Source of the DNA: Anolis sagrei
Taxonomy: Eukaryota > Chordata > Lepidosauria > Squamata > Anolidae
Assembly (NCBI RefSeq): GCF_037176765.1
Contig: NC_090024.1
Span: forward strand, 246,414,571 to 246,478,570
DNA: 64,000 nucleotides
Direction of reading: 5' to 3'
Shown here: in pieces, positions 1 through 9,439 of the stretch
Position numbering within the stretch: the first letter of the stretch is position 1
Layout of the letters: each line of letters starts with the position of its first letter
Notes under the pieces: model-generated
Databases searched by the model: none
Seen by the model: only the letters and a program-made list of their open reading frames with translations
What the model was told of the DNA's origin: nothing
Position numbers and translations under genes: made by a program

Positions 1-341
1 ATAAATATGTGAGAGGAAGCCACAGGGAGGAGGGAGCAAGCTTGTTTTCTGCTTCCCTGGAGACTAGGACGCAAGGGAACAATGGCTTCAAACTACAAGA
101 GAGGAGATTCCATCTGAACATTAGGAAGAACTTCCTGACTGTGAGAGCCGTTCAGCAGTGGAACTCTCTGCCCCGGAGTGTGGTGGAGGCTCCTTCTTTG
201 GAAGCTTTTAAACAGAGGCTGGATAGCCATCTGCCAGGGGTGATTTGAATGCAATATTCCTGCTTCTTGGCAGAATGGGGTTGGACTGGATGGCCCAGGA
301 GGTCTCTTCCAACTCTTTGATTCTATGATTCTATGATTCTA
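1..341 (+). mobile_element. CR1 LINE 3' end (cut by window start)
   Basis: The frame encodes the C-terminal tail of CR1 ORF2, with the hallmark strings [40 protein letters not shown] and the stop after GVI. It then runs through the conserved 3' UTR (GGTTGGACTGGATGGCCC) into the CR1 terminal octamer repeat, here ATTCTATG three times. CR1 copies are normally 5'-truncated, as here. This is a dead fragment, not a host gene. Confidence 0.9.
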
Positions 342-456
342 ATTGTTGTCAAACTGCATTAATTCTACACTGTAGATGAATTCTAAGATATGGAATGGTG
401 ATTCCCAAATGCTGGCCTTCCAGTTGTTTGTGGGCCCTTCCATGCAGCCATATAAA

Positions 457-705
457 TCAGAATATTTATTTATTATTCAAACTTATATGCCGCCACTCCC
501 CTAGGGCTTGGTGCAGCTTACAAGAAACAAACTCGAATCTAACACAGTTTAAAACAACATATCAAAGTTCAAAAGCCTGTCGAAACAAATATGTCTTACA
601 AGCCCTATGGAAAGCTGATAAATCCAGCAAGGCACAGACTTCTGGTGGCAGAGTGTTCCAGAGCGATGGTGCCACTGCTGTAAAGGCCCTGCGTCTAGTT
701 GCAAG
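457..705 (-). mobile_element. Old L2-like LINE tail fragment
   Basis: A T-rich start (TTTATTTATTATTCAAAC) is followed by a 'tatatgccgccactcccc' segment. Inner sequence in antisense matches the L2 pattern in which the reading frame ends near a 'tggtggcagagtgttcca' stretch. It resembles the L2 copies at 4235-5092 and 12155-13035 but is more diverged. No intact frame. Confidence 0.5.
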
Positions 706-711
706 GTTTTA

Positions 712-959
712 AAACATTTATATTCCGCCCTTCTCACCCCGAAGGAGACCTAGGGCAGGTCACAATGTACATATACATGGCAAACATTCAATGCCACAGA
801 CACACAACATAAATAGACACACAGAGGCTATTTAACTTTCCAGATTTTTGAATTCTGGCCACCGGGGGAGCTGTTGCTTCACCGTCCACTTGTGACACCG
901 ATGGAGTACTTCCTCATTCTTTTGCACACTGCTGGAGAGTTTTGTGACATTGTAAATTA
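712..959 (-). mobile_element. tRNA-derived SINE, 3' part (L2-type tail)
   Basis: This is the 3' portion of a minus-strand SINE whose tRNA-like head is at 1349-1557; the two are separated by the hAT MITE at 960-1340. The 3' end (antisense of 716-760) carries CACCCCGAAGGAGACC. Its complement resembles the L2 LINE 3' terminus at 5020-5060, suggesting the SINE borrows L2 machinery. Confidence 0.6.
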
Positions 960-1340
960 TAGACATAGACAAGCCATGGTTCTAAATGGTTTTTAAGTAC
1001 TTACAAAACTAAAGTTCTGGTGGTGAAAACTAGGGGGAGCTGGTGCTTTGCTTCTACAGTGTTGGTAAAGTTCTAGTGGTGAAAATTTCAGAAGTCTAAC
1101 AAAACTTTCAAAATTTCATTAATATTTCATTACTGGCAATTTTTATGACGGAACCAATTAGGAACTGCCATTTATAATGAAATTTTGAAAGTTTTGTTAG
1201 ACTTCTGAAATTTGCACCACCAGAACTTTAGCAACACTGTAGAAGCAAAGTACCAGGCAGCGCCCCGTAGTTTTCACCAGCCGAACTTTAGTTTTGCAAG
1301 TAGTTTAGAATCATTTGGAACCATGGATTGCCCATGCCTA
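960..1340. mobile_element. Foldback hAT MITE with exact 8-bp TSD
   Basis: The element is essentially one long inverted repeat: the left arm 960-1135 is complementary to the right arm 1165-1340, and the ends read TAGACATAGACAAGCCATGG and CCATGGATTGCCCATGCCTA. It is flanked by identical octamers gtaaatta at 952-959 and 1341-1348, the TSD length of hAT transposons. It has no coding capacity and sits inside a SINE. Confidence 0.9.
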
Positions 1341-1348
1341 GTAAATTA

Positions 1349-1557
1349 GTTAAATTAGCCTCCCTGCATAAGCGGTACGTAAATTTCCTACTTGACAGAT
1401 GCAGCTGTCTTTTGGGCTGCAAAGGTTGACAGCAAGCTAGACAAATGGCTGGAAGCTCACTCCAACCTAGGCTGGCTTCGAACTCATGACCTCTCAGTCC
1501 ATAGTGATTTTAATGCAGCTGACTTCCAACCAACTGCACCACAACCCGATCCAGTAG
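1349..1557 (-). mobile_element. tRNA-derived SINE, head part
   Basis: On the minus strand this begins with an A-box-like TGGTGCAGTTGG and, about 45 bases on, a B-box-like GAGTTCGAAGCC. This is the internal RNA polymerase III promoter layout of tRNA-derived SINEs. The body continues through 'aaatttacgtaccgcttatg' into the MITE insertion and resumes at 959. A tRNA gene is unlikely because no acceptor stem or anticodon arm is evident. Confidence 0.65.
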
Positions 1558-1640
1558 CAATTTATACTTTTGTTAAAGGCACATAGCAACACAACTGCTG
1601 GTGAATAACTTGCCCTCTATAACAGACTATATATTATGTA

Positions 1641-1980
1641 TTGTCAAAGGATTTCATGGCCGGAATCACTAGGATGTTGTAGGATTTTCGGGCTATATGG
1701 CCATGTTCTAGAGGCATTTTCGCCTGACGTTTCGCCTGCATCTATGGCAAGCATCCTCAGAGGTGGTGAGGTCTATTGGAACTAGGAAAATGGGTTTATA
1801 TATCTGTGGAATGACCAGGGTGGGACAAAGAACTCTTGTCTGCTGGAAATAGGTGGGAATGTTTCAAGTGACCGCCTTGATTAGCATTTGATGGCCTGGC
1901 TATGCCTGGGGGAATCTTTTGTCGAGAGGTGATTAGATGTGCCTGATTGTTTCCCCTCTGCTGTTTTGCTGTTGTAACTT
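1641..1980 (-). mobile_element. Penelope-like element 3' end with 11-bp TSD
   Basis: Antisense copy of the terminal region of the local Penelope-like family: CCGGAATCACT, the 'cgggctatatggccatgttc' block, the hammerhead-like core, then 'tggtcattccacagatatataaac'. The insert is bounded by exact 11-bp repeats tatattatgta at 1630-1640 and 1981-1991. The family assignment comes from longer copies at 25.1-26.1, 29.3-30.4 and 52.7 kb that encode a GIY-YIG-like frame. Confidence 0.8.
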
Positions 1981-2177
1981 TATATTATGTATCAAGTATG
2001 AAGTAAAATTTTGATATAATAGCATGTATATATAAAATATGTTAGATCCTACACCTAGCATAGGGGTGAAGAGGAATGTGGGAGGAGGGAGATGAATGCT
2101 AAAGAGGCCAGTCAGGTTGGGTTCACGCTATAGATAACCCACAATGTTACATTAACACACAGGAGGTTTGCAACACA

Positions 2178-2329
2178 TAGAATCCTAGACATGTGAGGGG
2201 GTTCCCAGAGGCTGTCTAGTCCAACCACATTTGGCTCAATGCAAGATCTCCAACTAAAACACCTTCAGCACCAGGGAGCTGTCCAGCCTCTATCTGGAGA
2301 TGTTCAGGGATGCTATCATCTCTCTAGGC
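2178..2329 (-). mobile_element. Very old CR1-like fragment
   Basis: Short antisense stretch with the CR1 tail pattern: 'tagaatcctagac' followed by 'tctagtccaacc' and 'ccagcctctatctggagatg'. It is heavily diverged. The interval 1992-2177 before it shows nothing recognisable. Confidence 0.35.
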
Positions 2330-2505
2330 CAGTGATTCTCAACAGTCCGAATACCACAACCCTTTAAAACAGGTCCTCGTGTTGTGGTGACCCCACAACC
2401 ATAACATTATTTTCGTTGCTACTTCACAACTGGAATTTTGCTACTGTTATGAATCGTAATGTAAATATCTGATATGCAGGATGGATTTTCATTCACTGGA
2501 CCATA

Positions 2506-2765
2506 GGTAGGTAGGTAGGTAGTCCCCTGACAATAAGTCCAGTCATGTCTGACTCTGGGGGTTGGTGCTCATCTCCATTTCTAAGCCGAAGAGCCAGCGT
2601 TGTCCATAGACACCTCCAAGGTCATGTGGCTGGCATGACTGCATGGAGCGCCGTTACCTTCCTGCCGGAGCGGTACCTATTGATCTACTCACATTTGCAT
2701 GTTTTCGAACTGCTAGGTTGGCAGAAGCTAGAGCTGACAGCGGAAGCTCACGCCGCTCCCCGGAA
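2506..2765 (-). mobile_element. Sauria-like SINE with 13-bp TSD
   Basis: Antisense SINE body ('agtccagtcatgtctgactc', 'aagccgaagagccagcgttg', 'atgtggctggcatgactgca'), with a GGTAGGTAGG-type simple tail at the low-coordinate end. It is flanked by tcactggaccata at 2493-2505 and 2766-2778, so it inserted into the SPIN-like element. The tRNA head is missing, so the copy is 5'-truncated. Confidence 0.8.
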
Positions 2766-3519
2766 TCACTGGACCATACTTGGCACAAATACCCGATTTG
2801 CCCCAATTTGAATACTAATGAGGTTTGGGGGGGGGGGGTTTGATTTTGTCATTTGGGAATTGTAGTTGCTGGGATTTATTCTTAACTTATGATGGAATTG
2901 AACCAAACTTGGCACACAGAACTCCTGTGACGAACAGAAAATACTGGAAGGGTTTGGTGGACATTGACCTTGAGTTTTGGAGTTGTAGTTCACCTCCATC
3001 CAGAGACCACTGTGGACTCAAACAATGATGGATCTGGACCAAACTTGGCATGAATACTCAATTTATAATCCCTCATCCACTCCATCTTGCTGAGGTTGAA
3101 GATGATTTTCTTTTTGTGATACACCCAAATTTGAATACTGGTGGGGTTGGGGGGAATGACTGATTTTGTCATGTGGAAGTTGTTGTTCATGGGATTTATA
3201 GTTCACCTACAATCAAAGAGCATTCCGAACTCCACCAACAATGGGATTGAACCAAACTTGGCACACAGAACTCCCATGGCCAACAAAAAACATTGGAAGG
3301 GTTTGGTGGGCATTCACCTTGAGTTTTGGAGTTGTAGTTCACCTACATCCAGAGGGCACGGCAGACTCAAACAATGATGGATCTGGGCCAAACTTGGCAT
3401 GAATACTCAATATGCCCAAATGTGAACACTGGTGGAGTTTGGGGAAAATAGACCTTGATATTTGGGAGTTGTAGTTGCTGGGATTTATAGTTCACTTACA
3501 ATCAAACAGCATTCTGAAT

Positions 3520-3752
3520 AGGTTCTTGTGGGTTTTTTCGGGCTATAGGGCCATGTTCTAGAGGCATTTCTCCTGATGTTTCGCCTGCATCTATGGCAAG
3601 CATCCTCAGAGGTAGTGAGAGCTCACTACCTCTGAGGATGCTTGCCAGAGATGCAGGCGAAACGTCAGGAGAAATGCCTCTAGAACATGGCCATATAGCC
3701 CAAAAAAACCCACAAGAACCTAGTGATTCCAGCCATGAAAGCCTTCGACAAT
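3520..3752. mobile_element. Penelope-like foldback insertion with 14-bp TSD
   Basis: An antisense terminal unit (3520-3625) meets a sense unit (3625-3752) at a near-perfect hairpin centred on 'gtagtgagagctcactac'. The insert is flanked by acagcattctgaat at 3506-3519 and 3753-3766. Each arm carries the hammerhead-like core; the sense arm has the intact GAAACGTC box near 3660-3667. Confidence 0.85.
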
Positions 3753-4234
3753 ACAGCATTCTGAATTCCACTAATGATGGAACTGAACCAAACTTGGCAC
3801 ACAGAACTCCCATTACCAATGGAAAATACTGGAAGGCTTTGGTGGGCATTGGCCTTGAGTTGTGGAGTTGTAGTTCACCTACATCCAGAGAGCACTGTGG
3901 ACTCAAACAATGATGGATCTGGACTAAACTTGGCATGAATACTCAATATGCCCAAATGTGACCACTGGTGGAGTTTGGAGAAAATAGACTTGACATTTAG
4001 GAGTTGTAGTTGCTGGGATTTATAGTTCACCTACAATCAAGGAGCATTCTGAACCCCACCAATGGGGTCAAACTTCCCACACAGAACCTCCATGACCAAC
4101 ATGTGTTTTCTGATGGTCTTTGGTGACCCCTCTGACACCCCCTTGCAACCCCCCAGGGGTCCCAAGCCACAGGTTCAAAAACGCTAATCTACACTATAGT
4201 ATTAATGCAGTTTGATATCTATCTGCTTTTGCGC

Positions 4235-5092
4235 AATTAAAACTTGTGCACCAGTTGCGCCCATATCTTGGGAAGTCTGATCTGGCCACAGTGGTCCACG
4301 CTCTTGTTACATCCCGAATAGACTACTGCAACGCTCTCTACGTGGGGTTGCCCTTGAAGACTGTTCGGAAACTTCAGCTAGTCCAGCGAGCGGCAGCCAG
4401 ACTGCTCACTGGAGCGACATACAGGGAGCATACCACCCCCCTGCTGTGCCAGCTCCACTGGCTGCCGATTCAGTTCCGAGCACAATTCAAGGTGCTGGTT
4501 TTGACCTACAAAACCCTGTACGGTTCCGGTCCAGTGTATCTGTCCGAACGTATCTCCCTCTACGTCCCACCCCGGAGTTTGAGATCATCTGGGGAGGCCC
4601 TGCTCTTGACCCCACCACAGTCTCAAGCGAGGCTGGTGGGGACGAGGAGCAGGGCTTTCTCAGTGGTGGCCCCTCACCTGTGGAACTCTCTCCCGGGGGA
4701 AATCAGGGCATCATCATCCCTCCTCGCCTTCAGGAGGAGGGTGAAGACGTGGTTATGGGACCAGGCCTTCGGGCACTCTGGCAATTAAATCAGACAATCA
4801 GGCGAGTAAGATCAACAGGATTGATGAAGTGGAACGTAAAACTGGATCTATCAGTTAGTGAACGCTGACCATGTAAGAGGAGAAATTGGGTTTGTATTGG
4901 TTTTATTGATTTTATTGATTTTATGGTTATAATGCATGAACTGTTGTCAACTGTGAATTGATGTATTTTTGTGTATGATTGTTTTTATGATGCAGGCATC
5001 AAATTGTGCCTTGCCTCTGTAAGCCGCCCTGAGTCCCCTTCGGGGTGAGAAGAAAGGCGGGGTAAAAGAACCCCAAATAAATAAATAATAAA
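4235..5092 (+). mobile_element. L2-clade LINE 3' end
   Basis: The frame 4246-4788 encodes the L2 ORF2 C-terminal region: LRPYLGKSDLATVVHALVTS, DYCNALYVGLPLKT, HTTPLLCQLHWLPIQFRAQF and AFSVVAPHLWNSLPGEIR. The UTR ends with GCCGCCCTGAGTCCCCTTCG and a TAAATAA-type tail. The reverse transcriptase catalytic core is missing, so the copy is 5'-truncated. Confidence 0.85.
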
Positions 5093-5241
5093 TGCCATGT
5101 CTCGATGCTATGGAATCATGGAAGGGGCTTCTCTGGGAAAGAGTGTTAAGTGCATCACTTAATGATAACTTCTGAGATTGCATAGCATTCACCTATGGAA
5201 GTTAAAGTGAGTTCAAAGAGCTTTATCTCTGTTGTGTAGAT

Positions 5242-5375
5242 CAGGCATGGGCAAACTTCAGCCCTCCAGGTGTTTTGGACTCCAACTCTCACAATTCCTA
5301 ACAGCCGATAGGCTGTTAGGAATTGTGAGAGTTGGAGTCCAAAACACCTGGAGGGCTGAAGTTTGCCCATGCCTG
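5242..5375. mobile_element. Near-perfect palindromic hAT MITE with exact 8-bp TSD
   Basis: The 134-bp element is almost entirely inverted repeat. The arms begin CAGGCATGGGCAAACTTCAG and end in its complement, meeting around 'cagccgataggctg'. Identical octamers gtgtagat flank it (5234-5241, 5376-5383). The near identity of the two arms points to a young insertion. A diverged relative lies at 13496-13627. Confidence 0.92.
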
Positions 5376-5447
5376 GTGTAGATACACTCTTTGGAGGCAC
5401 AGTTGTCTGGAAGAGAGGGGAAAAGATGTTAGATCTCCCGATTTGCT

Positions 5448-5611
5448 GTATTTATTTATTTGTTTGTTTGTTTGTTTGTTTATTTACACCATTTCTAACC
5501 CCCCCCCCCCCATCCCCGAGGGAGGACCCAGGGCAGCTAACACAGGTAGCAATTCAATGCCACAATATCAGTAACACAATGTAAAATCATAATATATAGC
5601 AAATTAAAAAA
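5448..5611 (-). mobile_element. L2-type LINE/SINE tail fragment
   Basis: It starts with a TTTATTTGTTTG simple repeat, then 'accatttctaac' and a C homopolymer, then 'gaggacccagggcagc'. This is the antisense order of an L2-type 3' end. No coding sequence remains. Confidence 0.5.
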
Positions 5612-5622
5612 CAGTAACATTA

Positions 5623-6485
5623 ATGTATTGTCAAAGGCTTTTATGGCCGGAATCACTGGGTTGTTGTAGGTTTTTTCGGGCTATATGGCCATGTTCTAGA
5701 GGCATTCTCTCCTGACGTTTCGCCTGCATCTATGGCAAGCATCCTCAGAGGTTGTGAGGTCTATTGGAAATTGGAAAAGGGGTTTATATATCTGTGGAAT
5801 GGCCAAGGTGGGACAAAGGACTCTTGACTGCTGGAGCTAGGTGTGAATGTTTCAACTGACCACCTTGATTAGCATACAATGGGATGATTAGATGTCCCTA
5901 GTCAAGGTGGTCAGTTGAGACATTCACACCTAGCTCCAACAGACAAGAGTCCTTTGTCCCACCCTGGTCATTCCACAGATACATAATATTCCTGGTCATT
6001 CCACAGATACATATGCTTGATACATAATATAAAATTACAACAGCAAAACAGCAGAGGGGAAACAATCAGGCATATCTAATCACCTCTCAACAAAAGATTC
6101 CCCCAGGCACAGCCAGGCCATCAAATGCTAATCAAGGCGGTCACTGGAAACATTCCCACCTAGCTCCAGCAGACAAGAGTTCTTTGTCCCACCCTGGTCA
6201 TTCCACAGATATATAAACCCCTTTTTCCTAGTTCCAACAGACCTCACTACCTCTGAGGATGCTTGCCATAGATGCAGGCGAAATGTCAGGAGAGAATGCC
6301 TCTAGAACAGTGGTTCTCAACTTGAGGTCCCCAGATGTTTTTGGCCTACATCTCCCAGAAATCCCAAACAGTTTACCAGCTGTTAGGATCTCTTGGAGTT
6401 GAAGGTTAAAACATCTGGGGACCCCAGGTTGAGGACCACTGCTCTAGAATATGACCATATAACCCAGAAAAAACCTACAACAACC
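5623..6485. mobile_element. Penelope-like element, inverted-arm copy with 11-bp TSD
   Basis: An antisense terminal segment (5623-5905) is joined head-to-head to a longer sense segment (5906-6485). The whole is flanked by cagtaacatta at 5612-5622 and 6486-6496. The antisense arm has an intact hammerhead-like core; the sense arm has a near-identical one at about 6251-6292. A 134-bp hAT MITE (6308-6441) is inserted just downstream of the second core. Confidence 0.85.
6308..6441. mobile_element. hAT MITE nested in Penelope-like element, exact 8-bp TSD
   Basis: Ends read CAGTGGTTCTCAACTTGAGG and GGTTGAGGACCACTG. Octamers ctctagaa flank it at 6300-6307 and 6442-6449. The termini resemble the SPIN-type end CAGTGGTTCTCAACC, but the interior ('ccccagatgtttttggcc') is a different MITE. 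Confidence 0.88.
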
Positions 6486-6496
6486 CAGTAACATTA

Positions 6497-7027
6497 CTTA
6501 TAATCACATTATCACATAGTCACATAGTCACAAAATCACATAGTCACATTCCAGCATAATTGGCACTGAAATCCCTCGTGATGCAAGAGAGGAAGAGAAG
6601 CATCCATTGCCCTTTGCCCATTTGCCTTGGCAAAAAGAGAGAGGAAGGTGAACAAACAGCCAGTGGAAGGGGCCCCAAGGGAAAGCAGCCTGACTGTCTG
6701 ACGAAGTGAGAATAATGTGGATTTTATTGGCAGCTCATTTGAGTTTTACAAGCTGCCCTGAAGGGAAACTGAGGGAGGGAGGGAGGAAGGGAGATTCCCA
6801 AGGCGAGCCTTGAACCTGAATGAGAAAGGTGAGCCCTACCTCTTGCCTTGCACTCCATGACATACAGAAAGAAGTAAGGCTCAGGAATGCAGTGGGACCA
6901 GAGGAAGGGGCAGAGAGGAGGGGGGATCTTGCAAACATCAGTGCAAAAAGCATTGGCTCCTTTAGCATCATGAGGCTCCTTACCTGTCTTCCTTTATGAG
7001 CTCCCTCAAAATAACTTGCTCCTATTC
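6497..7027. other. Unassigned stretch
   Basis: It contains a short CACATAGT-type simple repeat at 6505-6550 and a GGGA-rich patch near 6770-6795. I see no exon, repeat family or RNA gene here. The reading frames present lack recognisable domains. Confidence 0.5.
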
Positions 7028-7715
7028 TTAGAATAATAGAATCCAAGAGTTGGAAGAGACCTCCTGGGCCATCATCCAGTCCAACCCCATTCTGCCAAGA
7101 AGCAGGAATATTGCATTCAAATCACCCCTGACAGATGGCCATCCAGCCTCATAGAATCAAAGAGTTGGAAGAGACCTCCAGGGTCATCATCCAGTCCAAC
7201 CCCATTCTGCCAAGAAGCAGGAATATTGCATTCAAATCACCCCTGACAAATGGCCATCCAGCCTCTGCTTAAAAGCTTCCAAAGAAGGAGCCTCCACCAC
7301 ACTCCCTCCGGGGCAGAGAGTTCCACTGCTGAACGGCTCTCACACTCAGGAAGTTCTTCCTAATGTTCAGATGGAATCTCCTCTCTTGTAGTTTGAAGCC
7401 ATTGCTCCATTGCGTCCTAGTCTCCAAGGAAGCAGAAAGGAAGCTTGCTCCCTCCTCCTCCCTGTGGCTTCCTCTCACATATTTATACATGGCTCTCATC
7501 ATATCTCCTCTCAGCCTTCTCTTCTTCAGGCTAAACATGCCCAGCTCCTTAAGCCACTCCTCATAGGGCTTGTTCTCCAGACCCTTGATCATTCGAGTCG
7601 CCCTCCTCTGGACACATTCCAATATCTCTCTTGAATTGTGGTGCCCAGAATTGGACACAATATTCCAGATGTGGTCTAACCAAAGCAGAATAGAGGGGTA
7701 GCATCTTATCTCATT
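7028..7715 (-). mobile_element. CR1 LINE 3' end with duplicated tail
   Basis: Antisense CR1 tail: the frame carries [40 protein letters not shown] and [17 protein letters not shown]. The last roughly 120 bases (3' UTR plus octamer) occur twice in tandem, at 7028-7150 and 7151-7265. This is one of several cases here of CR1 tails being tandemly multiplied. Confidence 0.85.
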
Positions 7716-7781
7716 CCAGTTTTTAACATTTTATCCTATACATGTGGCCCTCCCATTGTTTCTTCGATTGTGTTTATTGTA

Positions 7782-9030
7782 ATGTTTATATATCTGTGGA
7801 ATGACCAGGGTGGGACAAAGAACTCTTGTCTGTTGGAGCTAGGTGTGAATGTTTCAACTATTTATTTGTCGTGTCAGAGCAACCAGTCAATTATATTACA
7901 TTTCTAACAGAACAAAGCAAACAAACAGAAAAATACACAACTTGTGCGTTTGGTAGTTGGTTAAATATCCTTTGACCAGTATCTGGCCACTTGGAGTGCT
8001 TCCGGTGTTGCCGCAAGAAGGTCCTCCATTGTGCATGTGGCAGGGCTCAGGTTGCATTGCAGCAGGTGGTCAGTGGTTTGCTCTTCTCCGCACTCGCATG
8101 TCTAGGATTCTACTTTGTGGCCCCATTTCTTGAGGTTGGCTCTGCATCTCGTGGTGCCAGAGTGCAGTCTGTTCAGTGCCTTCCAAGTCACCCAGTCTTC
8201 TGTGTGCCCAGGGGGGAGTCTCTCATTTGGTATCAGCCATTGGTTGAGGTGCTGGGTTTGAGCCTGCCACTTTTGGACTCTCGCTTGCTGAGGTGTTCCA
8301 GCAAGTGTCTCTGTAGATCTTAGAAAACTATTTCTAGATTTGAGTCGTTGACGTGCTGGCTGAGACCCAAACAAGGGGTGAGCTGGAGATGTCTCTGCCT
8401 TGGTCCTTTCACTATTGGCTGCTACTTCCCGGCGGATGTCAGGTGGTGCAATACCGGCTAAGCAGTGTAATTGCTCCAGTGGTGTAGGGCGCAGACACCC
8501 CGTGATAATCCGGCATGTCTCATTAAGAGCCACATCCACTGTTTTAGTGTGGTGAGATGTGTTCCACACTGGGCATGCGTACTCAGCAGCAGAGTAGCAC
8601 AGAGTTTCAACTGACCACCTTGATTAGCATTTGATGGCCTGGCAGTGCCTGGGGCAATCTTTTGTTGAGAGGTGATTAGATGTCCCTGATTGTTCCCTCT
8701 CTATTGTTTTGCTGTTGTAATTTTAGAGTTTTTTAATACTGGTAGCCAGATTTTGTTCATTAACATGGCTTCCTCCTTTCTGTTGTCCACATTCTGTTGT
8801 CCAAATTGTCTACATGCTTCTTGTGGATTTCAATGGCTTGGTAGTCTGACATGGTTGTTGTGAGAGTGGTCCAGCATTACAGTGTTCTCAAATATTATGC
8901 TGTGTCCAGGTTGCCACAGATGCAGGCGAAACGTCAGGAGAGAATGCCTCTAGAACATGGCCATATAGCCTGAAAAAACCTACAACAACTCAGTGATTCT
9001 GGCCATGAAAGCCGTCGACAATTTTGATGT
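7782..9030 (-). mobile_element. Penelope-like element fragment interrupted by a LINE
   Basis: Antisense Penelope-like sequence occupies 7782-7859 and resumes at 8602 up to about 8912, including the antisense of the region encoding the C-terminus of the GIY-YIG-like frame (8790-8900). At about 8913 it flips to a sense terminal unit ('ccacagatgcaggcgaaacg') ending near 9030. The LINE at 7860-8601 sits between, with the repeat gtttcaact on both sides. Confidence 0.75.
7860..8601 (-). mobile_element. LINE ORF2 C-terminal fragment (jockey-like family), 9-bp TSD
   Basis: The antisense frame encodes VDVALNETCRIITGCLRPTP, CLAGIAPPDIRREVAANSER and WATWKALNRL-like sequence, as in other copies at 19630-20660 and 36495-39200. 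Those copies also show a CxCGxEQTTDHLLxC zinc-knuckle-like C-terminus. The 3' end is TAAAT-rich. The repeat gtttcaact flanks the insert (7851-7859, 8602-8610). Clade not certain (jockey, Vingi or similar). Confidence 0.75.
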
Positions 9031-9084
9031 TGTTGCTTGTCCCTTATGTTTTGGTTTTATTTTTGTTGTAATAAGCTGTCCAGG

Positions 9085-9223
9085 CTTGGCCCCATGTAAG
9101 CCACTCTGAGTCCCCGTTGGGGAGATAGTGGTGGGATATTATTATTATTATTAAAAACTTCTATATCCCGATCTTCTCACCTCTGTAGAGGGACTCAGAC
9201 CGACTTATATAAGATTATTATTG

Positions 9224-9257
<34 letters not shown>
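9085..9257. mobile_element. Two opposing L2-type tails with TTA microsatellite
   Basis: A sense L2-type tail ('aagccactctgagtccccgt') to about 9150 is followed by an antisense one ('atatcccgatcttctcacc', 9155-9215), then a (TTA)n run at 9213-9257. No coding sequence. Confidence 0.55.
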
Positions 9258-9259
<2 letters not shown>

Positions 9260-9408
9260 TCCTTGGAGGCTTTTAAACAGAGGCTGGATGGCCATCTGTC
9301 AGGGTACTTTGAATGTGATTTTTCTGCTTTTTGGCAGAATGGGGTTGGACTGGTTGATGGCTCACAAGGTCTCTTCCAACTCAAGGATTCTATGATTCAA
9401 AGTTGGTG
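9255..9408 (+). mobile_element. CR1 LINE tail fragment
   Basis: Short CR1 3' end: [14 protein letters not shown] coding remnant, then the UTR 'aatggggttggactgg' and a single octamer-like 'gattctatgattc'. Diverged. Confidence 0.75.
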
Positions 9409-9439
9409 CCATCACACTGTCAGAATGTGTGTGGAAACT

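Larger units (their letters stand above)
2330..4187 (-). mobile_element. SPIN-like hAT element (non-autonomous), with two nested insertions
   Basis: The left end reads CAGTGATTCTCAAC, followed by 'gttgtggtgaccccac', 'attattttcgttgctacttc' and 'gaatcgtaatgtaaatatct', the signature order of SPIN/URR1-type hAT elements. The right end has 'ggtttttggtgacccctctgac'-type sequence and 'aggggtcccaagccacagg'. The middle is a roughly 350-bp module ('aaacttggcacacagaactc', 'ggagttgtagttcacctac') repeated several times. It is broken by a SINE (2506-2765) and a Penelope-like foldback (3520-3752). No transposase frame is seen. Confidence 0.75.

Noticed and set aside
1349-1557. A tRNA gene on the minus strand
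   Set aside because: A- and B-box-like motifs are present but there is no pairing acceptor stem or anticodon arm, and SINE body sequence follows.
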